From contig CALYOH010000005.1 in assembly GCA_945228905.1 (NCBI GenBank), forward strand, positions 1 to 33,292: a stretch of DNA of 33,292 nt. The letters run 5' to 3'. The notes under the pieces were generated by a model, which saw only the letters and a list, made by a program, of their open reading frames with translations, was not told the DNA's origin and made no database searches. The first letter of the stretch is position 1, and each line of letters opens with the position of its first letter. Both the position numbers and the translations under genes were made by a program. The DNA comes from an uncultured Caryophanales bacterium (lineage in GTDB: Bacteria; Bacillota_I; Bacilli_A; RF39; UBA660). This document shows positions 19,518 through 28,444 of this stretch, in pieces.

Positions 19518-20223
19518 ATTTTACTAATGTTCCAATAGATGGATCACTAATTGCATTTAATAATATATTTTTTTCATTTATATTAACTACAAGTATAGGA
19601 ATATTCTCTTCCATACACAAACTAGTTGCAGTAGAATCCATAACATTAAGTTTTTTATTCAAAACATCAATATAAGATATCTCATCAAATTTCTTAGCAT
19701 CTTTATATTTAACTGGATCTTTATCATAAACGCCATCAACTTTAGTACCTTTAATTAAAATATCTGCATTAATTTCAGCAGCTCTTAAAGCTGAAGCAGT
19801 ATCAGTCGAGAAGAATGGACTACCAGTACCACATCCAAATATAACAACTCTTCCTTTTTCTAAATGTCTAATAGCACGATCTTTAATATAGAATTCTGCT
19901 ATTTGTCTCATTTCAACTCCAGTTTGAACTCTAACTGGTACACCAATTTGTTTAAAGGCATCTCCTAAAGCTAAAGCATTCATTACAGTTCCCAACATGC
20001 CAATATAGTCTGATGTTGCTCTATCCATATATTCATTACTTTTACCTCTCCAGAAGTTTCCTCCTCCAACAACAATACCAATTTCATATCCCTCATCATG
20101 GCATTTTTTAATCTCTCTAGCAAGTTCTAGAGTTCTTTCAAAATCAATTCCTGTTTTCTTTTCACCAGCAAGTACTTCACCACTAAGTTTTAATAATATT
20201 CTCTTATATTTCGTAATAATCAT
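19516..20223 (-). CDS. pyrH: UMP kinase
   Basis: [70 protein letters not shown] motifs. Confidence 0.97.
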   Translation of the reverse strand: MIITKYKRILLKLSGEVLAGEKKTGIDFERTLELAREIKKCHDEGYEIGIVVGGGNFWRGKSNEYMDRATSDYIGMLGTVMNALALGDAFKQIGVPVRVQTGVEMRQIAEFYIKDRAIRHLEKGRVVIFGCGTGSPFFSTDTASALRAAEINADILIKGTKVDGVYDKDPVKYKDAKKFDEISYIDVLNKKLNVMDSTATSLCMEENIPILVVNINEKNILLNAISDPSIGTLVK

Positions 20224-20295
20224 CTCCTTATAATGATTCTAACATATATATAAACAAAATATCCATAATAATCTTTTATAAATAGGCTCAAATGT

Positions 20296-20324
20296 TTGAC
20301 AATAAAGCATCTCCATGTTATAAT
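20296..20324 (+). promoter_or_regulatory. Perfect-consensus sigma-A promoter (TTGACA-N17-TATAAT) for the rplU operon
   Basis: TTGACA 20296-20301, 17-nt spacer, TATAAT 20319-20324. Confidence 0.85.
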
Positions 20325-20330
20325 CTATGT

Positions 20331-20415
20331 GTTTGACGCCTCAAGCTCAAACCGCATTGAAAAGGTTTTAAACGATTTTCGTACCTCAAAAGCGAGTCTT
20401 AAGTATTAAATAAAG
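20331..20415 (+). promoter_or_regulatory. Probable ribosomal protein L21 mRNA leader
   Basis: GC-richer structured-looking 5' UTR (TTTGACGCCTCAAGCTCAAACCGCATTGAAAAGG...CGTACCTCAAAAGCGAGTCTTAAGTATTAAATAAAGGAGG) directly between the promoter and rplU, where the Firmicutes L21 leader occurs. Confidence 0.65.
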
Positions 20416-20428
20416 GAGGTAAAATTAG

Positions 20429-20728
20429 ATGAACGCTGTAATTAAAGTTGGTGGAAAGCAATATTATGTTGCTGAAGGATCTGAAATTTATGTTGAAAAA
20501 TTAGATTGTGAATCTGGTGATGTAGTAAATTTCGATCAAGTATTAATGCTTGATAAGAAAGTAGGTAATCCTTATCTTACTGGTGTTACTGTTCAAGGTG
20601 AAGTTATCAAGAATGGTAAAGCTAAAAAAATCAAAGTATTCAAGTATAAACAAAAAGATAGATCTAATCGTGTAAAACAAGGTCATAGACAACCTTATAC
20701 AAAAATCAAAATTACTAAAATCGGATAA
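20429..20728 (+). CDS. rplU: 50S ribosomal protein L21
   Basis: AVIKVGGKQYYVAEGSEIYVEKL...KIKVFKYKQKDRSNRVKQGHRQPYTKIKITKI. Confidence 0.97.
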   Translation: MNAVIKVGGKQYYVAEGSEIYVEKLDCESGDVVNFDQVLMLDKKVGNPYLTGVTVQGEVIKNGKAKKIKVFKYKQKDRSNRVKQGHRQPYTKIKITKIG

Positions 20729-20731
20729 TTT

Positions 20732-21034
20732 ATGATTACTGTAAAAGTTGTAAAAGAAAATGCTAAATATAAAAAAATTACTATTTTAGGTCATGCAATG
20801 TTTGATGATTATGGAAAAGATATCGTATGTAGTGCTTGTAGTAGTATTATAACAACTACAGTAAATGGAATCCTTTCTATAGATAGTAATAATCTAACAT
20901 ATTTAGTAAGTAAAAAAGGTATGACAATTGACGTAAAGAGTGATGATAAAATTACTCAAACATTAATTAATAATATGATTAGTCTTTTAAAAGAACTATC
21001 TGGAAATTATCCAGAAAACATTGAAATAAAGTAA
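20732..21034 (+). CDS. prp: Ribosomal-processing cysteine protease Prp (YsxB family)
   Basis: Lies between rplU and rpm[29 protein letters not shown] contains the conserved catalytic His and Cys. Confidence 0.93.
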   Translation: MITVKVVKENAKYKKITILGHAMFDDYGKDIVCSACSSIITTTVNGILSIDSNNLTYLVSKKGMTIDVKSDDKITQTLINNMISLLKELSGNYPENIEIK

Positions 21035-21045
21035 GGAGGAGAATT

Positions 21046-21336
21046 ATGAAATTATTAAAATTAGATATCCAATTATTTGCTCACCATAAAGGGCAAGGAT
21101 CAACATCTAATGGTCGTGATTCTGCAGGTCGTAGATTAGGAGCTAAAGCAGCTGACGGTGAATTCGTAACAGCTGGTTCTATAATATATCGTCAAAGAGG
21201 AACAAAAGTTTTCCCAGGTACAAACACTCGTCGTGGTAAAGACGACAGTATTTTTACTACAGTAGACGGAATTGTTAAGTTTGAACGTTTAGGAAGAGAT
21301 AAAAAACAAGCTTCTGTTTATCCAGTAGCAGAATAA
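21046..21336 (+). CDS. rpmA: 50S ribosomal protein L27 with Prp-type N-terminal propeptide
   Basis: [39 protein letters not shown]. Confidence 0.97.
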   Translation: MKLLKLDIQLFAHHKGQGSTSNGRDSAGRRLGAKAADGEFVTAGSIIYRQRGTKVFPGTNTRRGKDDSIFTTVDGIVKFERLGRDKKQASVYPVAE

Positions 21337-21337
21337 T

Positions 21338-21361
21338 AAAGAACCATTTGGTTCTTTTTTT
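21338..21361 (+). terminator. Rho-independent terminator after rpmA
   Basis: AAAGAACC-ATTT-GGTTCTTTTTTT. Confidence 0.85.
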
Positions 21362-21402
21362 ATTCTCCATAGTATAGTATAATTATCATAGAGGTGTATG
21401 AT

Positions 21403-21672
21403 ATGAATAAACTAACTGTTATTAATGAAAATGGAGAACAAGAAGACATTGAAGTATTAGATTTCTATCAATTAGAAGATTATGATCATGAATATGTCCT
21501 TTATACAAAAGGAGAAGAAGTCGACAAAGATAATATGTTTACTTATCTAGCAATTATTACTCAAGAATCTGAAAATGAATTTAAATTTAAAAAAATAACT
21601 GATCCAGAGGAAGAAAGAAAAGTAGAAGAATTAATGAATCGAGAAATCGAAGAATTAATGAGTCATAAATAA
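21403..21672 (+). CDS. DUF1292 domain protein
   Basis: Short acidic protein with NENGEQEDIEVLDFYQLEDYDHEYVLYTKGEE and Y.AII. pattern. ATG 21403 is preceded by GAGGTG. Confidence 0.8.
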   Translation: MNKLTVINENGEQEDIEVLDFYQLEDYDHEYVLYTKGEEVDKDNMFTYLAIITQESENEFKFKKITDPEEERKVEELMNREIEELMSHK

Positions 21673-21676
21673 TAAA

Positions 21677-23605
21677 ATGTATAATATAGAATTAGTAGAA
21701 TTATTAATACCATATAAAGAAAAACAACTAAGAGAATTAAAAAATGATCCATCATCTTCAGCTATAGAAATAAAAAAACTAGAAGATGAACTACAATCTC
21801 TGGAAATATATAAAGTAAGATATGAAATTGCTAGAATAATAGGATATGAAAATAATGAATCTTTTAAAAATGTAAATTATATTGGAATAGAAAATGAAGA
21901 CTTTTCTTCAATGAATCTTTCACAAGAACAGTTAAATAGTCTTAATTCATTAATACCACAAATACCTGCCTATAATGCAGAATTATATAGAACAAGATTA
22001 GAAATGGCAAAATTATTAAAACAAGAAGATAATAAGAATTTACAAATGGTTAATTATGAAGGAATAGAAAATAGTAATCCTTCAAGTATGCAATATCGTT
22101 TATCTGTAAGAGAAGTCGCAAGATTTAACTCTCTAAGAAATAGAGTAACAATATTAAAACAAAGTAATTTATTTAGAAATAGTAATTTTAATGATATTGC
22201 AAAAGCTACAATTAATGAATTAATAGATGAATTAAATAGTACAAGTAAAGATGAATATGAATCTATAAAAGAAGCAGATTTAGAAACACTATTTAAATTA
22301 ATGGATATAACTGGAAGTAAAGAATTTCCAGAAATTAATAATTATGAGTTTGCTTATGATATATCTAAAAAATATCCAGATATAAAAATAAAACTAAATA
22401 ATAATGAAATATTAGAAATAATAGATTTACTAAATAGTGATAAAGAAATGGATCAAGAAAAGTATCAAGAATATTTAAAAATAGTATGTTCTAATATAAA
22501 TGACTTATTAAAAGAAGAAAATATTACAGATGATACTAAAGAAATATTAAGTAGAATCGAAAAATCAAATTATTCATTAAGAATAGAATTTGAAAATAGA
22601 ATAGAAGACCAAAAAATAAAACTACAAGATAAAGATATCTATTCAATATTAACTTATCTAGATAAGAACTATGATAAGATAAATGAAGAAGAAAGAAAAA
22701 ACCTACTAGAATACACAACAAGAAGAATTAAAGATATTATTAAAGATCCAGATAAATTAGAAGAATTTAATAGTCATTTAGAAAACATTAAAAATAATAA
22801 TTTAAGAGAAGAATTAAGAAGATCATTTAGTAATGAATCTACTGTTCAATTTAGTGATAGACATGTAAGTTCATATAGTAATCTACAATCAGATAGAATC
22901 AGAAAATTAGAAAAAAAGAGAATGCAATTCCTAAGTAAAAAGATAGGAATTGAAGCATTAGATGTTTGGTATAAAACAAAAGCAAAAGAAATAGAAAAAG
23001 AAATAGAAAGAATAAAAGGACTAGATTTAAGTTATGACAATCCATTACTAAATGGATTAGATAAAGGATATAATAAAACTAGTGAAAAAATTATAAGAAT
23101 ACAAAAAGAGATAAAAGAACTACAAAAATTAAAATCTGAATTAAAGACAGAATTTGAAAAGAAAAGAATAGATAAAAAAATTAAAAATCTAAATGAAAGA
23201 ATAACTTTACTAAGAAAAGGCCAAGTATTTATAGATGGTACTCAAAAGAAAATAATGACTCCTAAGTTATGGGTTAAGATGAAACAAGGAGCAATACAAA
23301 GACATTTTGAGAGTAAGTCAGAAGTATATAGTGACTACGCAGACGATTATGAAAAGATGGCTGAAAAGACCAAAGAAATGGGTGGAATGTTTAGTGGAAT
23401 AAAAGCAACATTCTATGAATTTAAAGCTGGAAGATATAGAAGTAAAAGTGAATTAAATAAAGTGATATTTAATTTATTAAATAAGCCAGGAAATAAGATT
23501 AAAGTTGATGGAAGTAATAGAAAAGTACTAAGTAAAGATCAAGTACAAGCACTTCAACAAATGAATCAACAGCAATTAGATGATCAAGTACAAATGGCTG
23601 CATAA
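21677..23605 (+). CDS. Hypothetical coiled-coil protein (642 aa) between rpmA and obgE
   Basis: Long intact ORF rich in E/K/L with two internal repeats (KNVNYIGIENEDFSSM and QMVNYEGIENSNPSSM). No family recognised. Confidence 0.75.
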   Translation: MYNIELVELLIPYKEKQLRELKNDPSSSAIEIKKLEDELQSLEIYKVRYEIARIIGYENNESFKNVNYIGIENEDFSSMNLSQEQLNSLNSLIPQIPAYNAELYRTRLEMAKLLKQEDNKNLQMVNYEGIENSNPSSMQYRLSVREVARFNSLRNRVTILKQSNLFRNSNFNDIAKATINELIDELNSTSKDEYESIKEADLETLFKLMDITGSKEFPEINNYEFAYDISKKYPDIKIKLNNNEILEIIDLLNSDKEMDQEKYQEYLKIVCSNINDLLKEENITDDTKEILSRIEKSNYSLRIEFENRIEDQKIKLQDKDIYSILTYLDKNYDKINEEERKNLLEYTTRRIKDIIKDPDKLEEFNSHLENIKNNNLREELRRSFSNESTVQFSDRHVSSYSNLQSDRIRKLEKKRMQFLSKKIGIEALDVWYKTKAKEIEKEIERIKGLDLSYDNPLLNGLDKGYNKTSEKIIRIQKEIKELQKLKSELKTEFEKKRIDKKIKNLNERITLLRKGQVFIDGTQKKIMTPKLWVKMKQGAIQRHFESKSEVYSDYADDYEKMAEKTKEMGGMFSGIKATFYEFKAGRYRSKSELNKVIFNLLNKPGNKIKVDGSNRKVLSKDQVQALQQMNQQQLDDQVQMAA

Positions 23606-23626
23606 TATAATCAGGGAGATGAGACA

Positions 23627-24901
23627 ATGTTCGTAGATGAAGTCATACTAAAAGTAGAAGCAGGTAATGGTGGAGATGGATGTACTGCCTTTAGAAGAGA
23701 AAAATTTGTACCTATGGGAGGACCATATGGAGGAAATGGTGGTCATGGATCTGATATAGTCTTTGTAGTAGATGAAGGACTACATACATTACTTGATTTA
23801 AGATATCAAAAGACAATTAAAGGACCGAAAGGAGAAAATGGTAGAGGTAAGAACCAAAATGGTAAGGGTGCTGCTCCAACAGTAGTTAAAGTACCTTTAG
23901 GAACAGTTGTAACTGATATGGATACTGGACTAATAATTGCCGATCTATCACATAAAAATCAAGAAGAAATAATTGCTAAAGGTGGAAGAGGTGGTAGAGG
24001 AAACACTGCCTTTAAAACACAAACTAATACAGCTCCAGATTACTCAGAAAATGGAGAAGAAGGAGAAAAAAAATTACTAAAAGTAGAAGTAAAACTACTT
24101 GCAGATGTAGGATTGGTTGGACTACCATCAGTTGGCAAAAGTACAATTATTTCATGTGTATCAGCTTCTCGTCCCAAAATAGCTGCTTATCACTTTACAA
24201 CACTATCTCCAAACTTAGGAGTAGTAAGAGCAAGTGATAATAGAAGTTTTGTAATGGCAGACTTGCCAGGATTAATAGAAGGAGCATCTAATGGTGAAGG
24301 TTTAGGAGATAAATTCCTAAAACATATTGAAAGAACAAGAGTAATTGCTCATGTAGTAGATATGTCCGCATCAGAATTAAGAGATCCATATGAAGACTTT
24401 GTATTAATAAACAAAGAACTAGAAGCGTTCAATGAAAAATTAATGAAAAAACCAATGATAGTAATTGCTAATAAGATGGATCTACCTAACGCAAAAGAAA
24501 ATTTAGAAGAATTTAAGAAAAAAGTAGACTTAGAAATATTTGAAGTAAGTGCTGCTACAAATAAAGGATTAGATAAAGTAATAAATAGGTTAGCAGATAT
24601 TCTAGATACTATACCATCTAATTCATTATATGATGATTCACAAATAGAAAGTCATATATTATATAAATTCAAGAAAGAAGAACCATTCACTATAACTAGA
24701 GATGATGATGGAACATGGGTAGTATCAGGAAAAGAAGTTGAAAAGATATTTAAGATGACTAAATTCTCTAGTGAAGAAGCAGTATATAGATTTGCCAAAA
24801 AACTAAGAAGAATGGGTATTGATGATAAACTAAGAGAGTTAGGTGCAGAAGAAATGGATCAAGTAAGAATATTAGATTTCTACTTTGATTTTAAAGATTA
24901 A
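23627..24901 (+). CDS. obgE: GTPase Obg/CgtA
   Basis: MFVDEVILKVEAGNGGDGCTAFRREKFVPMGGPYGGNGG; GLVGLPSVGKST; DLPGLIEGAS; NKMDLP; C-terminal OCT domain. Confidence 0.98.
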   Translation: MFVDEVILKVEAGNGGDGCTAFRREKFVPMGGPYGGNGGHGSDIVFVVDEGLHTLLDLRYQKTIKGPKGENGRGKNQNGKGAAPTVVKVPLGTVVTDMDTGLIIADLSHKNQEEIIAKGGRGGRGNTAFKTQTNTAPDYSENGEEGEKKLLKVEVKLLADVGLVGLPSVGKSTIISCVSASRPKIAAYHFTTLSPNLGVVRASDNRSFVMADLPGLIEGASNGEGLGDKFLKHIERTRVIAHVVDMSASELRDPYEDFVLINKELEAFNEKLMKKPMIVIANKMDLPNAKENLEEFKKKVDLEIFEVSAATNKGLDKVINRLADILDTIPSNSLYDDSQIESHILYKFKKEEPFTITRDDDGTWVVSGKEVEKIFKMTKFSSEEAVYRFAKKLRRMGIDDKLRELGAEEMDQVRILDFYFDFKD

Positions 24902-24923
24902 TATTTAATTATTAATCTTTTTT
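24893..24923 (+). terminator. Rho-independent terminator overlapping the obgE stop codon
   Basis: AAAGATTAATA-TTTAAT-TATTAATCTTT; stop TAA 24899-24901 is in the stem. Confidence 0.8.
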
Positions 24924-24953
24924 ATATAATAATAAATAGAAAGAAGGATATCT

Positions 24954-25655
24954 ATGTTAAGAATAAGTTCTTTTAATATACAAAATAATTATAGAAAATA
25001 TAATATTAATAAAACAAAAGATATTTTAAATTACTTAGTTACTAATAATATAAATATTCTTGGACTACAAGAAGTATTTTACTTATGTGATAAAGATATT
25101 TGTAAAAAAATAGATACAAAATATAATTATTTTGGTAAATATAGATTCTATTCTAGATTATTATTAAGACATATTAATGAAATGACACCAATAATTACTA
25201 ATAAAAAAGTAATAAATAAAAGAATTTATAGATTACCACATTTCCCATCACTATTAAAAAGAGTATTAACAAAAATGGTAATAGAATATGATGGTAAATT
25301 AATAAGTATATATAATACCCATCTAGAAGTAAGAAATATGAAAATAAAAGAAAGACAATTAAATAAAATATATAATTTAATAAAAGAAGATAATAATCTA
25401 ATAATATTAATGGGCGATTTTAATTTAAAAAATAATAAAGAATTATTTAATAAATTTGAAGCTTTATTAAAAGAAAAAGGAATGTATAGAGTAGAATTTA
25501 ATCATAAAACATTAAAGATATCTAAATATAAAAGAGAAATAGATCATATTTTCTTATCTAATGAATTTGAATTATTAGATAAGAAAGTAGTAGAAGATTT
25601 ATCTATAAGTGATCATTATCCAATAATGGTAGATGTAAAGATAAAAAATGCTTGA
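24954..25655 (+). CDS. Endonuclease/exonuclease/phosphatase (EEP) family protein
   Basis: SFNIQ, GLQEVF, YNTHLEVR, MGDFNLK, REIDHIFLS, ISDHYPIMVDV motifs. Confidence 0.85.
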   Translation: MLRISSFNIQNNYRKYNINKTKDILNYLVTNNINILGLQEVFYLCDKDICKKIDTKYNYFGKYRFYSRLLLRHINEMTPIITNKKVINKRIYRLPHFPSLLKRVLTKMVIEYDGKLISIYNTHLEVRNMKIKERQLNKIYNLIKEDNNLIILMGDFNLKNNKELFNKFEALLKEKGMYRVEFNHKTLKISKYKREIDHIFLSNEFELLDKKVVEDLSISDHYPIMVDVKIKNA

Positions 25656-25706
25656 AATCTATAGACAATATGATATAATAAAAAATAATTTTGGGGGAAT
25701 AATACC

Positions 25707-26420
25707 ATGGCATCAGACAACAACCAGATACATAATTGTATGAAAATAAACAAATATTTAAAAAAACATCCAGGTATATATGATGACTATCAAGAAAGAT
25801 ATATTAGAGAGTTAGCATCAGCTGGACCAACAGATAGAAATATAGAAAATGATTTAGTAAGAGAAATATTAGATGAGCTAGACATGATACCTGATGATAA
25901 GAATCTATATCTTGATTTCTTAAGAGTAATAGAACAAGTACATCCTGATTTAAAAGATAAATATATAGTAGAAATAGGATCAGGAATACTTCCAAGATTG
26001 GGAGAAAGAATAGAAAAGAAACTAGATAAAGGTAGAATAGTTCTATTTGATCCATTAATTTCTAAATATAAAAAGGGTACAGATAAGCTAATAATAAAAA
26101 GACAGCAAGCAAAAGTAGATGATAGAACTATTAACTGGGATGATGTAGATTTACTAGTAGCACTAAAACCTTGTGCAGGAGCAGATTCTTTAATTGAATT
26201 GGCGGCAACATATGGAATAGACTTTGTTCTTGGATTATGTGAAGGAGGACCACACGGAGATGTATATGACTTCTATGAATCAGATGATGAATGGATTAGT
26301 TCTATAATCCACTATGCAAAAAGAGAAGTAGAAGATAAAGGCTTAGGACAATTAGTAAAGACTAAATTAGATAAACCTTACTATGATTATCCAATAATTT
26401 ATAATAGAAGAAAGAAATAG
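25707..26420 (+). CDS. Putative SAM-dependent methyltransferase-like protein
   Basis: YIVEIGSGILPRLGERI resembles methyltransferase motif I, with a following VLFDPL acidic strand. Function is inferred only. Confidence 0.5.
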   Translation: MASDNNQIHNCMKINKYLKKHPGIYDDYQERYIRELASAGPTDRNIENDLVREILDELDMIPDDKNLYLDFLRVIEQVHPDLKDKYIVEIGSGILPRLGERIEKKLDKGRIVLFDPLISKYKKGTDKLIIKRQQAKVDDRTINWDDVDLLVALKPCAGADSLIELAATYGIDFVLGLCEGGPHGDVYDFYESDDEWISSIIHYAKREVEDKGLGQLVKTKLDKPYYDYPIIYNRRKK

Positions 26421-26449
26421 AAAATAGTTGTATTATTTTCTATTTTTAT
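26415..26449 (+). terminator. Rho-independent terminator overlapping the stop codon
   Basis: AAATAGAAAATA-GTTGTAT-TATTTTCTATTT; stop TAG 26418-26420 is in the stem. Confidence 0.75.
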
Positions 26450-26488
26450 ATGCTATAATTCTATTAGAGTAAAAATAGAGGTGTTTAT

Positions 26489-27286
26489 ATGAAAAGTATA
26501 GAGTTTTTGGAAAAAAATGAAGTAGATATAAAGAAAAGCTTAGAATTATTTGGAAACATTGAAACATATAATGACACAATAGGAGAATTCCTTGTAGGTA
26601 TTCACTCTAAAATAAAAGACTTAATTACATTTATGCAAAATAAAGATATGCCTAATTACGCAATTTATGTTCATTCTATGAAAAGTGATGCTAAATACTT
26701 TGGATTCACTAAATTAGCAAATATGGCTTATGAACATGAATTAAAAAGTAAAGCAGGAGATCTATACTATGTAACAGAACATATAAATGATTTAATTAAT
26801 GAAACTAATTCAGCTATAGTATTAATTCAACAATATATGAATGGTAATGAAGAAGAACCTATAATACCAGTAATATTAGAAAATGAAAATGAATATAATT
26901 CAGAAACAATACTAGTAGTAGATGATTCTAATATAGTAAGAAACTTTGTAAAAAGAATATTTAGTGAAAAATATAATGTAGGTGCTGCTAAAAACGGAGA
27001 AGAAGCAATTAGTATTATTGATGCAAATAAAGATAATGATAATATTATCGCAATCCTTCTAGATTTAAATATGCCAGTTAAAGATGGTTTTGCAGTACTA
27101 GAATACATGAGAGAAAATCAATTGTTACAAAAGATGCCAGTATCTATAATATCAGGAGACTCATCTAAAGAAACAATAGATAGAGCATTTACATATGATA
27201 TAGTTGATATGTTAGGTAAACCATTTAATGATCAGAATGTTAAGATGATAATAGAAAAAACATTAATGGTAAGAGATAAAGATTAA
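26489..27286 (+). CDS. HPt-REC two-domain signalling protein
   Basis: N-terminal HPt-like YAIYVHSMKSDAKYFGFTKLANMAYEHELKSKAGD; C-terminal receiver ILVVDDSNIVRNFVKRIF...AILLDLNMPVKDGF...MLGKPF. No output domain follows. Confidence 0.8.
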   Translation: MKSIEFLEKNEVDIKKSLELFGNIETYNDTIGEFLVGIHSKIKDLITFMQNKDMPNYAIYVHSMKSDAKYFGFTKLANMAYEHELKSKAGDLYYVTEHINDLINETNSAIVLIQQYMNGNEEEPIIPVILENENEYNSETILVVDDSNIVRNFVKRIFSEKYNVGAAKNGEEAISIIDANKDNDNIIAILLDLNMPVKDGFAVLEYMRENQLLQKMPVSIISGDSSKETIDRAFTYDIVDMLGKPFNDQNVKMIIEKTLMVRDKD

Positions 27287-27310
27287 AAAAAGAGAAGTAA
27301 TTCTCTTTTT
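27286..27310. terminator. Bidirectional terminator between convergent genes
   Basis: AAAAAGAGAA-GTAA-TTCTCTTTTT. Confidence 0.8.
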
Positions 27311-27632
27311 ATTTTTTTCTAAATTTTAATTGTTCTCCTACCTTTAAATATTTAACTGTATTTAATGGTAAATAATAGATATTTTTAGATTTAAATTTAA
27401 ATATTTTCTTTTCACTTTTAACATCTTCATATAAGTATAAAACTTTATCATCTTTATCAGTAAAACAAATATCTACTCTTTGACAAAAGAATGTAGTATT
27501 AGCTCTTTTCTTTTTAGGTAACTTAATACCAAAATCAATCTTATCTAAATAAAACTTTAAAGTTTTAAATCTATCTTTAAACTTAATATATTCTTTAATT
27601 AGTATTTTTTTATTATTAATAATTAGATACAT
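27309..27632 (-). CDS. Small conserved protein, possibly divergent DUF192
   Basis: QRVDICFTDKDDKVLYLYEDVKSEK...YLPLNTVKYLKVGEQLKF resembles the DUF192 C-terminal pattern. Convergent placement with its own upstream region. Confidence 0.45.
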   Translation of the reverse strand: MYLIINNKKILIKEYIKFKDRFKTLKFYLDKIDFGIKLPKKKRANTTFFCQRVDICFTDKDDKVLYLYEDVKSEKKIFKFKSKNIYYLPLNTVKYLKVGEQLKFRKK

Positions 27633-27717
27633 ACTATCACCTACATATATATTAACAAAAAATATTTAAAAAAACAAAGAATTATGATATCATATTACTG
27701 GAAGTGGAGGTATAAAT

Positions 27718-28440
27718 ATGAGTGGACATTCAAAGTGGGCTACAATTCATAGAAAAAAAGGTTTAATAGACGCAGCTCGTGGAAAAGTATTCCAAAAGTT
27801 AGCTAAAGAGATAATGGTAGCTGCAAAAGGAGGAAGTCCCGATCCGAGTCAAAATGCTGCATTACGTTTAGCTGTAGATAAAGCTAAAGCTCAAAATATG
27901 CCTAAAGATAATATACAAAAAGCTATAGAAAAAGCAACAGGGGCAGGAAATGAAGCAAACTTCGAATCAGTAAGATATGAAGGTTATGGTCATGGTGGAG
28001 TAGCATTTATGGTAGACTGTTTAACAGATAATCGTAATAGAACTTCTTCACAAGTAAGAAGTACTTTTACTAAAGCAGGAGGAAATCTTGGTACTGATGG
28101 ATCAGTAAGTTATATGTTTGAAAGAAGAGGATCTATCGTTATTCCAGGAGAATATGATGAAGATACAATGATGATGGTATCTTTAGATGCTGGAGCATTA
28201 GACTTTGAAAAAGTAGATGATAACTATTTAATTACTACTGATCAAAATACATTTACTGCAGTAAAAGATGCTCTAGAAGCTGCTGATGTAAAAGAATTCT
28301 TAGAATGTGAATTAACATATATTCCTAATATGGAAGTAGAACTTGATGAAGAAGGTCAAGAAAAAGTTATGAAATTAGTAGAAAACTTAGAAGACTTAGA
28401 TGATGTTCAAGATGTATATTATAATTTAAAAGAAGATTAA
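27718..28440 (+). CDS. yebC: YebC/PmpR family protein
   Basis: MSGHSKWATIHRKKGLIDAARGKVFQKLAKEI...ALRLAVDKAKAQNMPKDNIQKAIEKATG. Confidence 0.97.
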   Translation: MSGHSKWATIHRKKGLIDAARGKVFQKLAKEIMVAAKGGSPDPSQNAALRLAVDKAKAQNMPKDNIQKAIEKATGAGNEANFESVRYEGYGHGGVAFMVDCLTDNRNRTSSQVRSTFTKAGGNLGTDGSVSYMFERRGSIVIPGEYDEDTMMMVSLDAGALDFEKVDDNYLITTDQNTFTAVKDALEAADVKEFLECELTYIPNMEVELDEEGQEKVMKLVENLEDLDDVQDVYYNLKED

Positions 28441-28444
28441 TTAT

